This document shows positions 1 to 8,885 of a DNA stretch of 44,232 nt, piece by piece (the stretch's first letter is position 1; every line of letters begins with the position of its first letter). A program made the translations under genes and the position numbers. The notes under the pieces were generated by a model. That model was not told the DNA's origin. It made no database searches and worked only from the letters and a program-made list of their open reading frames with translations. Origin of the DNA: Actinomycetota bacterium (GTDB lineage: Bacteria > Actinomycetota > Acidimicrobiia > Acidimicrobiales > Ilumatobacteraceae); assembly GCA_026393575.1 (NCBI GenBank), contig JAPKZX010000072.1, positions 1-44,232 of the forward strand, given 5' to 3'.

Positions 1-1
1 T

Positions 2-2092
2 TCTGCTGCAGATGTGCACATCGCCGAAGTCACCACTCGCGATATTGATCGTGGAGATGCACCCCACTTCTTGCTAAAGGAGATTCGCGAAGCACCTCGT
101 AGTTTCCGAAAGACCATTCGTGGCCGCACAGTAGAGAACAATGGTTTACTCGTTCCAGAGTTAGACGAATTCACGTTGCCTTCAGCGATTGTTGAAAAAA
201 TTCGGTCCGGTGTTATCAAGAGAATTCGCATCATTGGTCAAGGAACCGCGGCAGTCGCCGGAACATCACTAGTTCCAGTGCTTGGCTCATTGCTTGATTC
301 GTCTATTCACGTTGAAGCTCTCACTGCAACTGAATTATCAGGATTCGCTATGTCAACAGAGATGTCCGACATGCTTGTTATTGCGGTGAGTCAAAGTGGA
401 ACCACTACAGATACAAACAGAACTGTCGACCTTGTCGTGTCTCGTGGTGCATCGGTACTTGCAATAGTTAATAGGCGTGGCAGCGAGTTGGCTAGCAAAG
501 CACATGGTGTGTACTACACCTCAGATGGTCGCGATGTTGAGATGAGCGTTGCTAGTACTAAGGCGTTTTATGCCCAAGTGGCAGCAGGTGCGATCTTGTC
601 ATGTGCAGTTGCACAAGCAACGGGTCGTGTACATCCGGAACGTATGCATCGAATTTTGTCGTCACTCATCGACATGCCATCGGCGATGGAAACTGTCCTT
701 GCTCAGCGCAGCAGTATCGCTGCAATCGCTCATGAGTACGCACCATCGCGTCGGTATTGGGCAGTTGTGGGCAGCGGTCCAAACACTGTTGCGGCAAATG
801 AAGTGCGAATCAAACTTTCCGAACTTTGCTACAAGTCCATCTCGTGTGACATTACCGAGGACAAGAAACACATTGACCTTTCGTGTGAACCAATGATCAT
901 TGTGTGTGCAGCGGGACTCTCCGAGGGAACTGCTGCAGACGTGGCAAAAGAAGTAGCAATCTTTAAGGCTCATAAAGCAGTGCCAATTGTTATTGCAACA
1001 GAAGGCGAGACACGTTTCGATGCTGCAGCAGCAGTTGTGTCTGTTCCTGCTGCAGACCCAGCACTAGCTTTTGTGTTGTCTGCCATGGTGGGTCATCTCT
1101 TCGGATACGAAGCTGCTCTTGCTATCGATGCACTAGCTAAGCCTTTGCGCCAATTACGCGAAGTAGTGGAACTCATTGTTGGTCGTGGTGGCACTGGCGA
1201 TGATGCTCTCGGAAAAGTGGAGCGCCAGATTCTTCCTGTGGCTCAACAATTCTTTGCTGCGTTACGCACTGGCCAATATGACGGCAACCTCGAGGCGTCT
1301 ACGGCTGTGCAGTTAGTGGCTATGTTGCGCACGGTCACTGGCCCTCAACCATTGCAGAGTTATCAACGAGAGACAGGCAAAGTTGCCTCGCCAGCAGTGC
1401 TCCTCGATGATCTTGTAGCGGCATTGACGCGCGGCATAGATGAACTGACTCGTCCAATCGATGCCATCAAACATCAGGCAAAGACAGTCACCGTTGGCAT
1501 TTCTCGAAGCGAAGAAGGCCTCTTTGACCGTGCACTGGTCAAGGCCGTTGTAGATGCTGGTGCGGCGCGCGAACAATTGTCGTACACAACACTGAAAGTT
1601 CTTGCTGCTCTCGATGCTGCGGTTGATTCCGTAGTTGGATACACAAGATATGCAATCAACGGTGATCCAACTTTGAATGTTGCAACCATCTCGATTGTTG
1701 AACGCGGCGGACTCGCATTGCAATTGTCTTCGCGCGTAGAAGCAAACACATCGCTAATGGGTACAAAGCGTCGCGTGGCCGCGGAGCAAGAAGTGTTAGT
1801 GGCGCGCGGTCGTAAAGATGGACGCACAGTTATCTTCGTTCCAGAAGTAAAGGGTGCCGAGACTGTCGGCATCACGCTTGTGCACGTTGCATTTAGAGAA
1901 AGCATGAGCGCCTCAACCGTGCGCCAAGTTCTGCAGGGGTATGACCGCAGATACGACCGCCTTGTGGACTGGGTAACAGAATCCGAAGGCGCTTTCAGAG
2001 AAGATCGTCTTGCCGAAGTTGCCATTGCTGATCTGCTCATCAATCCGGTATCTGAAAGCGCCAACCTGTGGCGTACTGGTGGCAATCAGTAA
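2..2092 (+). CDS. glmS: GlmS-type glucosamine-6-phosphate synthase, isomerase part (5' truncated), with insertion and C-terminal extension
   Basis: The frame is open from base 2, so the N-terminal glutaminase domain lies outside the window; numbering here starts at the GTG at 14. The linker motif PHFLLKEI (residues 17-24) is typical of GlmS. SIS domain 1 covers about 65-200, with SQSGTTTDT (126-134) and the ASTKAF motif (180-185). SIS domain 2 covers about 240-375, with Glu270 and His286 where E. coli GlmS has Glu488 and His504. The usual C-terminal catalytic tail (AKSVTVE in E. coli) seems to reappear only at 489-495 as AKTVTVG, after about 100 extra residues, and about 200 more residues follow it. 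GlmS makes glucosamine-6-phosphate from fructose-6-phosphate and glutamine in the cytoplasm for peptidoglycan. The neighbour acpS and the gene order support GlmS; the extension is of unknown function. Confidence 0.85.
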   Translation, partial: SAADVHIAEVTTRDIDRGDAPHFLLKEIREAPRSFRKTIRGRTVENNGLLVPELDEFTLPSAIVEKIRSGVIKRIRIIGQGTAAVAGTSLVPVLGSLLDSSIHVEALTATELSGFAMSTEMSDMLVIAVSQSGTTTDTNRTVDLVVSRGASVLAIVNRRGSELASKAHGVYYTSDGRDVEMSVASTKAFYAQVAAGAILSCAVAQATGRVHPERMHRILSSLIDMPSAMETVLAQRSSIAAIAHEYAPSRRYWAVVGSGPNTVAANEVRIKLSELCYKSISCDITEDKKHIDLSCEPMIIVCAAGLSEGTAADVAKEVAIFKAHKAVPIVIATEGETRFDAAAAVVSVPAADPALAFVLSAMVGHLFGYEAALAIDALAKPLRQLREVVELIVGRGGTGDDALGKVERQILPVAQQFFAALRTGQYDGNLEASTAVQLVAMLRTVTGPQPLQSYQRETGKVASPAVLLDDLVAALTRGIDELTRPIDAIKHQAKTVTVGISRSEEGLFDRALVKAVVDAGAAREQLSYTTLKVLAALDAAVDSVVGYTRYAINGDPTLNVATISIVERGGLALQLSSRVEANTSLMGTKRRVAAEQEVLVARGRKDGRTVIFVPEVKGAETVGITLVHVAFRESMSASTVRQVLQGYDRRYDRLVDWVTESEGAFREDRLAEVAIADLLINPVSESANLWRTGGNQ

Positions 2093-2457
2093 TGCAGGGC
2101 ATCGGGATTGACGCTGTCGACATTCAACGTTTTCGTGAGTTGCTCATTCGCAGGCCGCATTTGCGTACTCGTTTGTTTACAGAACAAGAACTAACGTCGC
2201 TCTCTGGTCGCGTCGATGACGCTGGTTCGTTAGCCGCGCGTTTTGCTGTTCGCGAAGCAACCATGAAGGCTTTGGGCGTGGGTCTTGGTGCATTCGATTT
2301 CCACGATGTCTCTGTGCACAGTGCCGACTCTGGTGCTCCTGAACTGGTGGTCACTGGTCGGGCTTTGGAATTAGCAACGAATCGTGGAGTAGATGGCTGG
2401 CATGTTTCCATTACCCATACAGATTCTGTTGCAATGGCTGTAGTAGCCGCCCTCTAA
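2092..2457 (+). CDS. acpS: Holo-[acyl-carrier-protein] synthase AcpS
   Basis: This 121-residue protein transfers 4'-phosphopantetheine from CoA to the serine of acyl carrier protein, activating fatty acid synthesis. The N-terminal GIGIDAVDI carries the Mg-binding aspartate (Asp7). The second family motif FAVREATMKALG (51-62) holds the catalytic glutamate (Glu55) and a lysine (Lys59). HVSITHTD near the C terminus is the third conserved block. The chosen ATG at 2092 overlaps the glmS stop by one base (TAATG), which fits translational coupling; an in-frame start 24 bases upstream would lie inside glmS and adds no conserved sequence. Length is normal for the family. Confidence 0.93.
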   Translation: MQGIGIDAVDIQRFRELLIRRPHLRTRLFTEQELTSLSGRVDDAGSLAARFAVREATMKALGVGLGAFDFHDVSVHSADSGAPELVVTGRALELATNRGVDGWHVSITHTDSVAMAVVAAL

Positions 2458-2484
2458 CAGCGTCTCGGATTGCCATACTCCTAA

Positions 2485-2490
2485 TACGCT
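2485..2490 (+). promoter_or_regulatory. Putative -10 element of nnrD (leaderless)
   Basis: TACGCT ends 6 bases before the GTG at 2497, so transcription would begin at or next to the start codon. No Shine-Dalgarno sequence or clear -35 box is visible. The same hexamer at similar spacing precedes the ferredoxin and mdh genes. Confidence 0.5.
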
Positions 2491-2496
2491 TACAGG

Positions 2497-3891
2497 GTGA
2501 TTGCTGTCCTGACGCCAGAGCAAATGAAGCTCGCTGATGCGGCCGCATTGTCATCTGCTGGCGAGCATCACGAATCTGTCTTTATTGAACGGGCTGGCTA
2601 TGCAGTGGCACAGGTAGCTCGCAAGATGCTCGGCGGGTCTTATGGCAAGCAAGTTCTGGTCATAGTTGGCAAGGGCCACAACGGAGACGACGGCCGTGTT
2701 GCAGCGCAATGGCTACAACAGTGGGGTGCCGCCACAACTTTGATGAACGCAGACGATGCGGGTGGGCAATTTATTGACTCGCGTTGCGCCGACCTTGTGA
2801 TCGATGCTGCCTATGGAATTGGTTTTCACGGTTCGTGGACTCCGCCATTTGTTTTCGATGTTCCAGTTCTTGCCGTAGACATTCCAAGTGGCGTTAATGC
2901 ACTTGATGGTTCTGTGAACTCCAGTGTGTTGGTCGCAAACCGCACCGTCACTTTTGGCGCACCAAAGACAGGCATGCTTCTTGGCGATGGCCCATCTTTT
3001 TGTGGAGAGATCGACATTGTTGATGTAGGCATCGACCCTCTTGATGATGACACTGCGTTTCTCGTTGAAGCAACAGATGTTGCAGCATGGTTACCACCTC
3101 GAGATCGTGTTTCTCATAAATGGAACAATGCCGTGCGAGTGATTGCTGGTAGTGCAGGTATGGGTGGCGCAGCGTCACTTGTCAGCATGGCTGCAATGCG
3201 CGCCGGAGCAGGCATGGTGCATTTGTCGTGGCGTGCTGGTGACGCATCATTCAATGTTCCCACTGAAGTAGTTGGCAAAGTTTTGCCCACAGAAAACTGG
3301 GCAGCATTCATTGGGCAAGATGTGCAGCGGTTCCAGTCATTAGTCATCGGGCCTGGTCTCGGACGCGGCGATGACGTTGGAGCTCAAGTTCGTTCTGTGT
3401 TGGCATGCGCCATTTCGATGGTTATCGATGGTGATGGTTTGAGCGCAGCCGTAGACCCCACGGGAAAACTAGAGACACTCACTGCACGCACAGCACCAAC
3501 TGTGTTGACACCTCACGACGGAGAGTTCGCAGTTCTTGGAGGTGACGCTGTCAGCCCTGATCGCATTGGCGCTACGAAAGCTTTGGCCGCTCGAACGGGG
3601 TGCACCATTGTGCGCAAAGGGCCAACCACCATTATTTGTTCTCCCGATGGACGGGTGTATCTCGTTGCGTCTGGTGATGAGCGCCTTGCCACAGCGGGTA
3701 CGGGTGATGTTTTGGCAGGAATTATTGGTGCATTCTTGGCCCGTGGATTAGCAGCGCCAGAAGCAGCGGCAGCGGGAGCGTTTATTCATGGCATGGCTGG
3801 TTCGTCATTACCAACTGAAGGTGCCATTGCACGAGATGTTGTTGCGCTGATTTCTGATGTACTGAGTGAGGTGATGTCTGGTGTCTGCTGA
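2497..3891 (+). CDS. nnrD: Bifunctional NAD(P)HX epimerase / ADP-dependent dehydratase
   Basis: This enzyme repairs hydrated NADH and NADPH. The N-terminal half (about 1-200) is the YjeF_N epimerase domain, with the GKGHNGDDG motif around residue 60. The C-terminal half (about 215-464) is the ribokinase-like dehydratase, with GPGLGRGD and the catalytic GTGDVLAG motif. At 464 residues it is somewhat shorter than E. coli YjeF/Nnr (about 515). The GTG start at 2497 lacks a Shine-Dalgarno sequence and sits just behind a -10-like hexamer. The end overlaps alr by 11 bases. Position between acpS and alr matches the actinobacterial order. Confidence 0.92.
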   Translation: MIAVLTPEQMKLADAAALSSAGEHHESVFIERAGYAVAQVARKMLGGSYGKQVLVIVGKGHNGDDGRVAAQWLQQWGAATTLMNADDAGGQFIDSRCADLVIDAAYGIGFHGSWTPPFVFDVPVLAVDIPSGVNALDGSVNSSVLVANRTVTFGAPKTGMLLGDGPSFCGEIDIVDVGIDPLDDDTAFLVEATDVAAWLPPRDRVSHKWNNAVRVIAGSAGMGGAASLVSMAAMRAGAGMVHLSWRAGDASFNVPTEVVGKVLPTENWAAFIGQDVQRFQSLVIGPGLGRGDDVGAQVRSVLACAISMVIDGDGLSAAVDPTGKLETLTARTAPTVLTPHDGEFAVLGGDAVSPDRIGATKALAARTGCTIVRKGPTTIICSPDGRVYLVASGDERLATAGTGDVLAGIIGAFLARGLAAPEAAAAGAFIHGMAGSSLPTEGAIARDVVALISDVLSEVMSGVC

Positions 3892-5011
3892 TTTCTCTTC
3901 GCGTTGGGCGTGGGCAGAAGTGCACACTGGGCTTATTCAGCACAACGTTGCGATTGTGGCCGAGCGTGTTGCGCCCGCCAAGGTGTGGGCCGTAGTGAAA
4001 GCCAACGCATATGGGCACGGCGCAATTCCGGTTGCTAATGCTGCATTGAACGCCGGAGCCGAAGGTCTATGTGTGGCACTCATGGATGAAGGTGTTGCTT
4101 TGCGACGCGCTGGTATCACTGCACCAATTCTGGTGTTGAGCGAACAGCCAGCAGAGCTTTCCGAATTACTGGTGGGCTACGAACTCACGGCCACTGTTAC
4201 CACTACACGTGGTGTTGCTGTATTGGCTAACGCTGCATCTGCTGCAGGCAAGGTTGCGCGCGTACATGTCAAGGTCGACACGGGTATGCATCGCGTCGGT
4301 GTTGCACCACGCGAGACACTCTCGCTGATTCGTTTTATGCAGTCTTTTGACTCGGTATTGCTAGAAGGTGTGTACACACACTTCGCTGTAGCTGATTCCC
4401 CTGAGCATCCAGCAAATATTGAGCAATTGAGATTGTTTAATGAGGTTCTTGCAGAACTTGCTGCACACGGTATTGAACCTCCGCTCGTACATGCTGCGAA
4501 TAGTGCTGCGGCATTAGCTAATCCGGACTCACGTTTTTCTATGGTGCGTCTTGGTATTGCAATGTACGGACTCCTTCCGGGTGACGGCGTAAAAGAACTC
4601 TGTCGCGGGCTTATTCCAGCCCTTGCATTGAAGAGCCGTGTATCTGCGGTTCGTTGGATTGAAGCAGGGGAAGCAGTGTCATATGGGCTGCGTCGCCCAG
4701 TTAATGCCGCAACGTTGATAGCCACAGTTCCTTTGGGATATGCCGACGGTGTACCGCGAGCATTGGGTGAAACAACAGTTGGTGTTTTATTGAATGGCGT
4801 GCCACGTCAGTTTGCAGGAACTATCACTATGGACCAGCTCATGATTGATTGTGGGTCAGATTCTTCTGTCATGGTGGGCGATGAAGTGGTGTTGATTGGC
4901 CGTCAAGGTGAGCACGTTGTAACCGCAGATGAATGGGCGAGTGCAACTGGCACCATTGGTTATGAGATTGTGTGCGGAATTAGTTCACGAATTGGTCGTC
5001 GTTACCAATGA
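3881..5011 (+). CDS. alr: Alanine racemase
   Basis: PLP-dependent enzyme converting L-alanine to D-alanine for peptidoglycan. The PLP lysine is Lys40 in the motif VVKANAYGHG (38-47). The second catalytic base is the tyrosine in PLGYADG (Tyr287). The protein has 376 residues, normal for the fold III racemase plus C-terminal beta domain. The GTG start lies inside the end of nnrD, with GAGGTGAT about 8 bases upstream as a weak Shine-Dalgarno sequence. The stop overlaps the tsaE start (ATGA). Membership of one cell-wall / tRNA-modification operon with its neighbours is clear from the overlaps. Confidence 0.95.
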   Translation: MSADFSSRWAWAEVHTGLIQHNVAIVAERVAPAKVWAVVKANAYGHGAIPVANAALNAGAEGLCVALMDEGVALRRAGITAPILVLSEQPAELSELLVGYELTATVTTTRGVAVLANAASAAGKVARVHVKVDTGMHRVGVAPRETLSLIRFMQSFDSVLLEGVYTHFAVADSPEHPANIEQLRLFNEVLAELAAHGIEPPLVHAANSAAALANPDSRFSMVRLGIAMYGLLPGDGVKELCRGLIPALALKSRVSAVRWIEAGEAVSYGLRRPVNAATLIATVPLGYADGVPRALGETTVGVLLNGVPRQFAGTITMDQLMIDCGSDSSVMVGDEVVLIGRQGEHVVTADEWASATGTIGYEIVCGISSRIGRRYQ

Positions 5012-5499
5012 TTGATTGTCTTTCTCGCGGGGTCGACGACACGCATCTCATTGCTGCTGCCATTGCGCGTCTAGTGCGACCACGAGACATGGTCGTGTTG
5101 TCTGGCGATATGGGTGCAGGAAAGACTGCATTCACCATTGGGTTTGCCAACGCTCTTGGTGTTGATTCCGAAGAGTATGTCTCTTCGCCTACTTTCAATT
5201 TGGTGCAGAGTTACACCTCTGGCCGCATGCCAATTCAACATGCCGATTTGTATCGCTTGTCGAGTCGAGCAGAAGTAGAAGATCTCGGGCTTCGTGAATT
5301 AGCCGATATGGGTTCTGTTGTGGTGGTGGAATGGGGCGATGTCGCCTCTGATGTTCTCGGTGATGCGCTCACTGTGCACCTTGCGCACAATGACGACGCT
5401 GACGATGAACGAGACATCACCATTTCGGTGTCGGGCCACGGATGGGATTCACGCTGGGATCAACTGGCCACTGCAGTTCGCACATGGAGTGTGAACTAA
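5008..5499 (+). CDS. tsaE: tRNA threonylcarbamoyladenosine biosynthesis ATPase TsaE
   Basis: ATPase that drives turnover of the TsaB-TsaD complex during synthesis of t6A at position 37 of ANN-decoding tRNAs. The Walker A motif GDMGAGKT is at residues 33-40, followed by SSPTFNLV, typical of the family, and the HADLYRL motif. Length is 163 residues. The start ATG overlaps the alr stop by 4 bases and the end overlaps tsaB by one base (TAATG), so the three proteins should be made in coupled fashion. Confidence 0.94.
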   Translation: MIDCLSRGVDDTHLIAAAIARLVRPRDMVVLSGDMGAGKTAFTIGFANALGVDSEEYVSSPTFNLVQSYTSGRMPIQHADLYRLSSRAEVEDLGLRELADMGSVVVVEWGDVASDVLGDALTVHLAHNDDADDERDITISVSGHGWDSRWDQLATAVRTWSVN

Positions 5500-6203
5500 T
5501 GATTCTTGGTATTGAAACATCGGTCGAGCATGTGGGTGTTGCGCTTGGCGATTATCGCGGTGTACGTGCGCATTCAATGTTGGCGAGCGATCGCCGACAT
5601 GCAGAATCGCTGACCCCAATGATTCAGTTTGTGATGCAGCAAGCCGAAGTAGAGATGTCTGACCTTTCGGCAGTTGCCGTAGATGTTGGCCCAGGGCTCT
5701 TCACGGGAATGCGGGTTGGCATTGCCACTGCGCAATCAATTGCGTGGGCACTTGAGTTGCCAATGATTTCGGTGTGCAGTCTTGATGTAGTTGCAATGAA
5801 CGCACATTGGTCTGAGTCGGTTGTGGCTGCTTCATTAGACGCTCGACGTGGCGAGGTGTACTGGGCCTTGTACCGCATGCGCGCAATTGGTGCAGAACCA
5901 CAACGCATCACCGAGCCTGTTGTGTCGTCTCCAGAAGATCTTGCAGTACATCTCGCAGACCGTGGTGAAGAAATTGTGTGTGTTGGTAGCGGCTTTGATC
6001 GCCACCAGGAAGTCTTCCAAGCATTGCAGTGGGCACAATTCCTGGGGGCATCTGGTTCGTACCCGTTAGCAACTCATTTAGTCACGCTCGCTGGTCAACG
6101 ACTTGCTGCAGACGACACCGTATTGCCTGGCGCTGTTGAACCGATGTATCTACGCGCGCCAGATGCAGAGATCAATTGGCAAACTCGTGGGGCAGCATCA
6201 TGA
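5499..6203 (+). CDS. tsaB: tRNA threonylcarbamoyladenosine biosynthesis protein TsaB
   Basis: ASKHA-fold partner of TsaD in t6A synthesis; it lacks its own catalytic activity and scaffolds the complex. The N terminus MILGIETS and the block VDVGPGLFTGMRVG are diagnostic. The start at 5499 (TAATG with tsaE) gives 234 residues; an in-frame ATG at 5442 would add 19 unrelated residues inside tsaE and is rejected. The stop overlaps the rimI start by 4 bases. Confidence 0.93.
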   Translation: MILGIETSVEHVGVALGDYRGVRAHSMLASDRRHAESLTPMIQFVMQQAEVEMSDLSAVAVDVGPGLFTGMRVGIATAQSIAWALELPMISVCSLDVVAMNAHWSESVVAASLDARRGEVYWALYRMRAIGAEPQRITEPVVSSPEDLAVHLADRGEEIVCVGSGFDRHQEVFQALQWAQFLGASGSYPLATHLVTLAGQRLAADDTVLPGAVEPMYLRAPDAEINWQTRGAAS

Positions 6204-6727
6204 GTTTCCTCCGTGAACGCGCAACCGATGCATTGACTACTGAAATCATGCGCCGTCGCCATTTGCGCCGGATTCTTGACATTGAAGAACAGCTGTATCC
6301 AAAGCCATGGACACATCGCACATTTGTGACCGAACTATCAGAGATGCGCACAGGTTCGCGGTACTACCTTGTGGCGTATGTTGGCGATGTGTTGGTGGGG
6401 TATGGCGGCATGTGGTTTAGCGGCGACGACGCACACATCACAAACATTGCAGTCGATCCAGCCTGGCAAGGTCGTGGCGTTGCAACAGAAATGATGATTG
6501 ACCTATCCATCTTGGCTCACGATCGTGGATGCACTGCGATGACTCTTGAAGTACGCCATACAAACGTTGCTGCGCAGTCCTTGTATCGGCGTTTTGGTTT
6601 TGTGCCAGCTGGTATTCGTAAGAAGTATTACGAAAACAAAGACGATGCCATCATTATGTGGGCTCATGGTGTTGACACCAGCGAATTTATGGAACGAGTA
6701 CGACTCATTGAAGCGAGACGACCATGA
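6200..6727 (+). CDS. rimI: Ribosomal-protein-alanine N-acetyltransferase RimI (GNAT family)
   Basis: GNAT N-acetyltransferase of 175 residues. The acetyl-CoA binding motif A is IAVDPAWQGRGVATEM, and the C-terminal LYRRFGF followed by IRKKYYENKDDAIIM is typical of RimI. RimI acetylates the N-terminal alanine of ribosomal protein S18 in E. coli; actinobacterial versions may have broader substrates. The start at 6200 overlaps the tsaB stop (ATGA) and is preferred over an ATG at 6176 inside tsaB. It lies between tsaB and tsaD, as in Mycobacterium. Confidence 0.9.
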   Translation: MSFLRERATDALTTEIMRRRHLRRILDIEEQLYPKPWTHRTFVTELSEMRTGSRYYLVAYVGDVLVGYGGMWFSGDDAHITNIAVDPAWQGRGVATEMMIDLSILAHDRGCTAMTLEVRHTNVAAQSLYRRFGFVPAGIRKKYYENKDDAIIMWAHGVDTSEFMERVRLIEARRP

Positions 6728-7752
6728 GCAATTTTGTTGTGAACGAGTCAACTGTCATTCTCGCGTTGGAAACAAGTTGTGACGAAACTGCAGCATCTGT
6801 GGTGATGGGCGGGAATGATGTTTTGTCGTCCATCGTTTCAAGCCAGATAGAAATTCATGCTCGCTTTGGTGGTGTTGTTCCAGAAGTTGCCAGCCGTGCT
6901 CATATGGAAGCACTGATTCCAGTGATGCAATCTGCGATTACCGAGGCAGGAATTCTCCCGTCACGCATCGACGCAGTCGCTGCAACTGCAGGACCAGGAT
7001 TGATTGGTGCGTTACTTGTTGGTGTATCTGCGGCAAAGTCTTTGGCATTGGTGTGGGATAAGCCATTTATTGGTGTGAATCACCTCGAAGCGCATTTGTA
7101 TGCCGGGCTTCTCGATGATCCAACGCTTCAATTTCCACTCGTAGTTCTGCTTGTCTCTGGTGGGCACACAATGATTATTGAAATGCGTGGTCATGGTGAC
7201 TACACAGTGCTCGGCCGAACCATTGACGATGCAGCAGGTGAGGCTTACGACAAAGTGGCTCGATACTTAGATCTCGGGTATCCGGGTGGCCCAGTGATTG
7301 ACCGTATTGCGTCGCAAGGTAATGCTGAGGCAATCGATTTCCCACGAGCCATGGAACACGACGGATTAAATGTTTCCTTCAGTGGACTCAAAACCTCAGT
7401 CATTAACTATGTGAAAAAGAATCCCGATGTCGCAAACGTTGATGTTGCGGCATCATTCCAAGCAGCAGTGGTCGATGTGTTGTGTACGAAAACTATTCGT
7501 GCCGCTCAACAGATTGGCGCAAAAGGAATTGTGTTGGGTGGAGGCGTTTCTGCCAACTCACTACTTCGCGCACAGATGAGCGAACGGGGAGCAGCAGCCG
7601 GTTTCAAGGTAGCTCTTCCTAGTCGGGCCATGTGCACAGACAACGCAGCGATGATTGCAGCAGCAGCGTGGCATCGATTGGGTGCTGACGGCCCGAGTTC
7701 ATTGTCATGCGGCGCGTATCCAAACCTCAAACTTGACGCGGTCCCTCGATGA
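6724..7752 (+). CDS. tsaD: tRNA N6-adenosine threonylcarbamoyltransferase TsaD
   Basis: Catalytic subunit that transfers the threonylcarbamoyl group to A37 of tRNA. The N-terminal LALETSCDET block, VVPEVASRAH (51-60), the metal-binding histidines His120 and His124 in NHLEAH, and the later DDAAGEAYDK block are all present. Length is 342 residues, normal for the family. Starts by ATGA overlap with rimI and ends by ATGA overlap with dusB. Confidence 0.95.
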   Translation: MSNFVVNESTVILALETSCDETAASVVMGGNDVLSSIVSSQIEIHARFGGVVPEVASRAHMEALIPVMQSAITEAGILPSRIDAVAATAGPGLIGALLVGVSAAKSLALVWDKPFIGVNHLEAHLYAGLLDDPTLQFPLVVLLVSGGHTMIIEMRGHGDYTVLGRTIDDAAGEAYDKVARYLDLGYPGGPVIDRIASQGNAEAIDFPRAMEHDGLNVSFSGLKTSVINYVKKNPDVANVDVAASFQAAVVDVLCTKTIRAAQQIGAKGIVLGGGVSANSLLRAQMSERGAAAGFKVALPSRAMCTDNAAMIAAAAWHRLGADGPSSLSCGAYPNLKLDAVPR

Positions 7753-8885
7753 CACGGCATCCACTCGTCTTGCGCGGTCGCGAGTTTCCTATCCCTGTAG
7801 TACTCGCACCTATGGCTGGCGTTACAAACATTCCCTTTCGTGCGCAGTGTCGCTCTTTTGGTCCAGGCCTTATTTATGTAAGCGAAATGGTGATGGCTGC
7901 TGCGTTGGTGCACGGCAATGAGAAGACAAAGAAGATGGTGGCGTTTGCGCCGAATGAAGATTTTCGCAGTCTGCAGATTTATGGCAGTGACCCTGAGTTT
8001 GTTGGCCGCGCAGTTCGTGCATTGTGTGAACAAGACATTGCAGATCACATAGATATGAACTTTGGCTGTCCTGCCACAAAAGTGACACGTAAAGGTGGCG
8101 GTGCGGCAGTTCCAGTGAAACGAAACTTAACTCGCGCAATTATGGATGCAGCGGTGGCAGCGGCAGCACCGTTTGGCGTGCCCATTACGTGCAAGTTTCG
8201 CATTGGTATCAACGACGACATCACCACTTTCCTCGACACCGGAAAAGCTGCTGAAGATGCAGGAATCGCCATGATTGCGTTGCATGCGCGCACCGCAGAA
8301 CAGCACTATGCCGGTCATGCTCATTGGGAAAAGATTGCTGAACTGAAACAAGCTGTTACAAGCATTCCTGTTCTTGGTAACGGAGACATCTGGGAAGCAC
8401 AAGATGCCATTGACATGATGAACCAAACCGGATGCGACGGTGTTGTGGTGGGCCGTGGATGCCTTGGTAAGCCGTGGTTGTTTCGCGACTTGGTGAATGC
8501 ATTTCGCGGAGAAGAAGTGCAAGCATCGCCAGATCTCGGGTTTGTTCTTGGTGTGATGTTGGAACACGCTCAAGGGTTGATGCAGATCATGGGTCCAGAG
8601 TTTGGCATTCGTAACTTCCGCAAACATTGCGGTTGGTATCTCACGGGGTATCCAGTTGGTTCAGACGTGCGCCGTTCTTTTTCTACGGCTGCCTCATTTG
8701 CAGACCTTGAACGGGTGGCGGCGGGGCTTGATCACACAATGCGTTTGGTTGAAGGTGGGGAACGCTTTGCTCGCGGTCATACCAACGGACCAATCAAAGT
8801 GGTGTTGCCAGAAGGCTATTTAGAAAATCGCGACGATCTCACTGTGCCTGATGATGGACATGAGATGGCGCTTAGCGGTGGCTAA
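7749..8885 (+). CDS. dusB: tRNA-dihydrouridine synthase (DusB-like)
   Basis: FMN enzyme that reduces uridine to dihydrouridine in tRNA. The TIM-barrel start PMAGVTNIPFR (21-31), the catalytic cysteine Cys107 in NFGCPATKV, and the phosphate-binding GNGDI and GCDGVVVGRGCLG blocks are present. Length is 378 residues. Coupled to tsaD by ATGA overlap, so it extends the tRNA-modification block. Its 3' end overlaps the convergent gene on the other strand by four bases (8882-8885). Confidence 0.9.
   Translation: MTRHPLVLRGREFPIPVVLAPMAGVTNIPFRAQCRSFGPGLIYVSEMVMAAALVHGNEKTKKMVAFAPNEDFRSLQIYGSDPEFVGRAVRALCEQDIADHIDMNFGCPATKVTRKGGGAAVPVKRNLTRAIMDAAVAAAAPFGVPITCKFRIGINDDITTFLDTGKAAEDAGIAMIALHARTAEQHYAGHAHWEKIAELKQAVTSIPVLGNGDIWEAQDAIDMMNQTGCDGVVVGRGCLGKPWLFRDLVNAFRGEEVQASPDLGFVLGVMLEHAQGLMQIMGPEFGIRNFRKHCGWYLTGYPVGSDVRRSFSTAASFADLERVAAGLDHTMRLVEGGERFARGHTNGPIKVVLPEGYLENRDDLTVPDDGHEMALSGG

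Noticed and set aside
1474-2085. A 203-residue open frame on the minus strand
   Set aside because: It is antisense to the GlmS C-terminal extension, Ser/Thr/Arg-rich with no motif. The plus-strand frame is supported by the conserved AKTVTVG tail and coupling to acpS.
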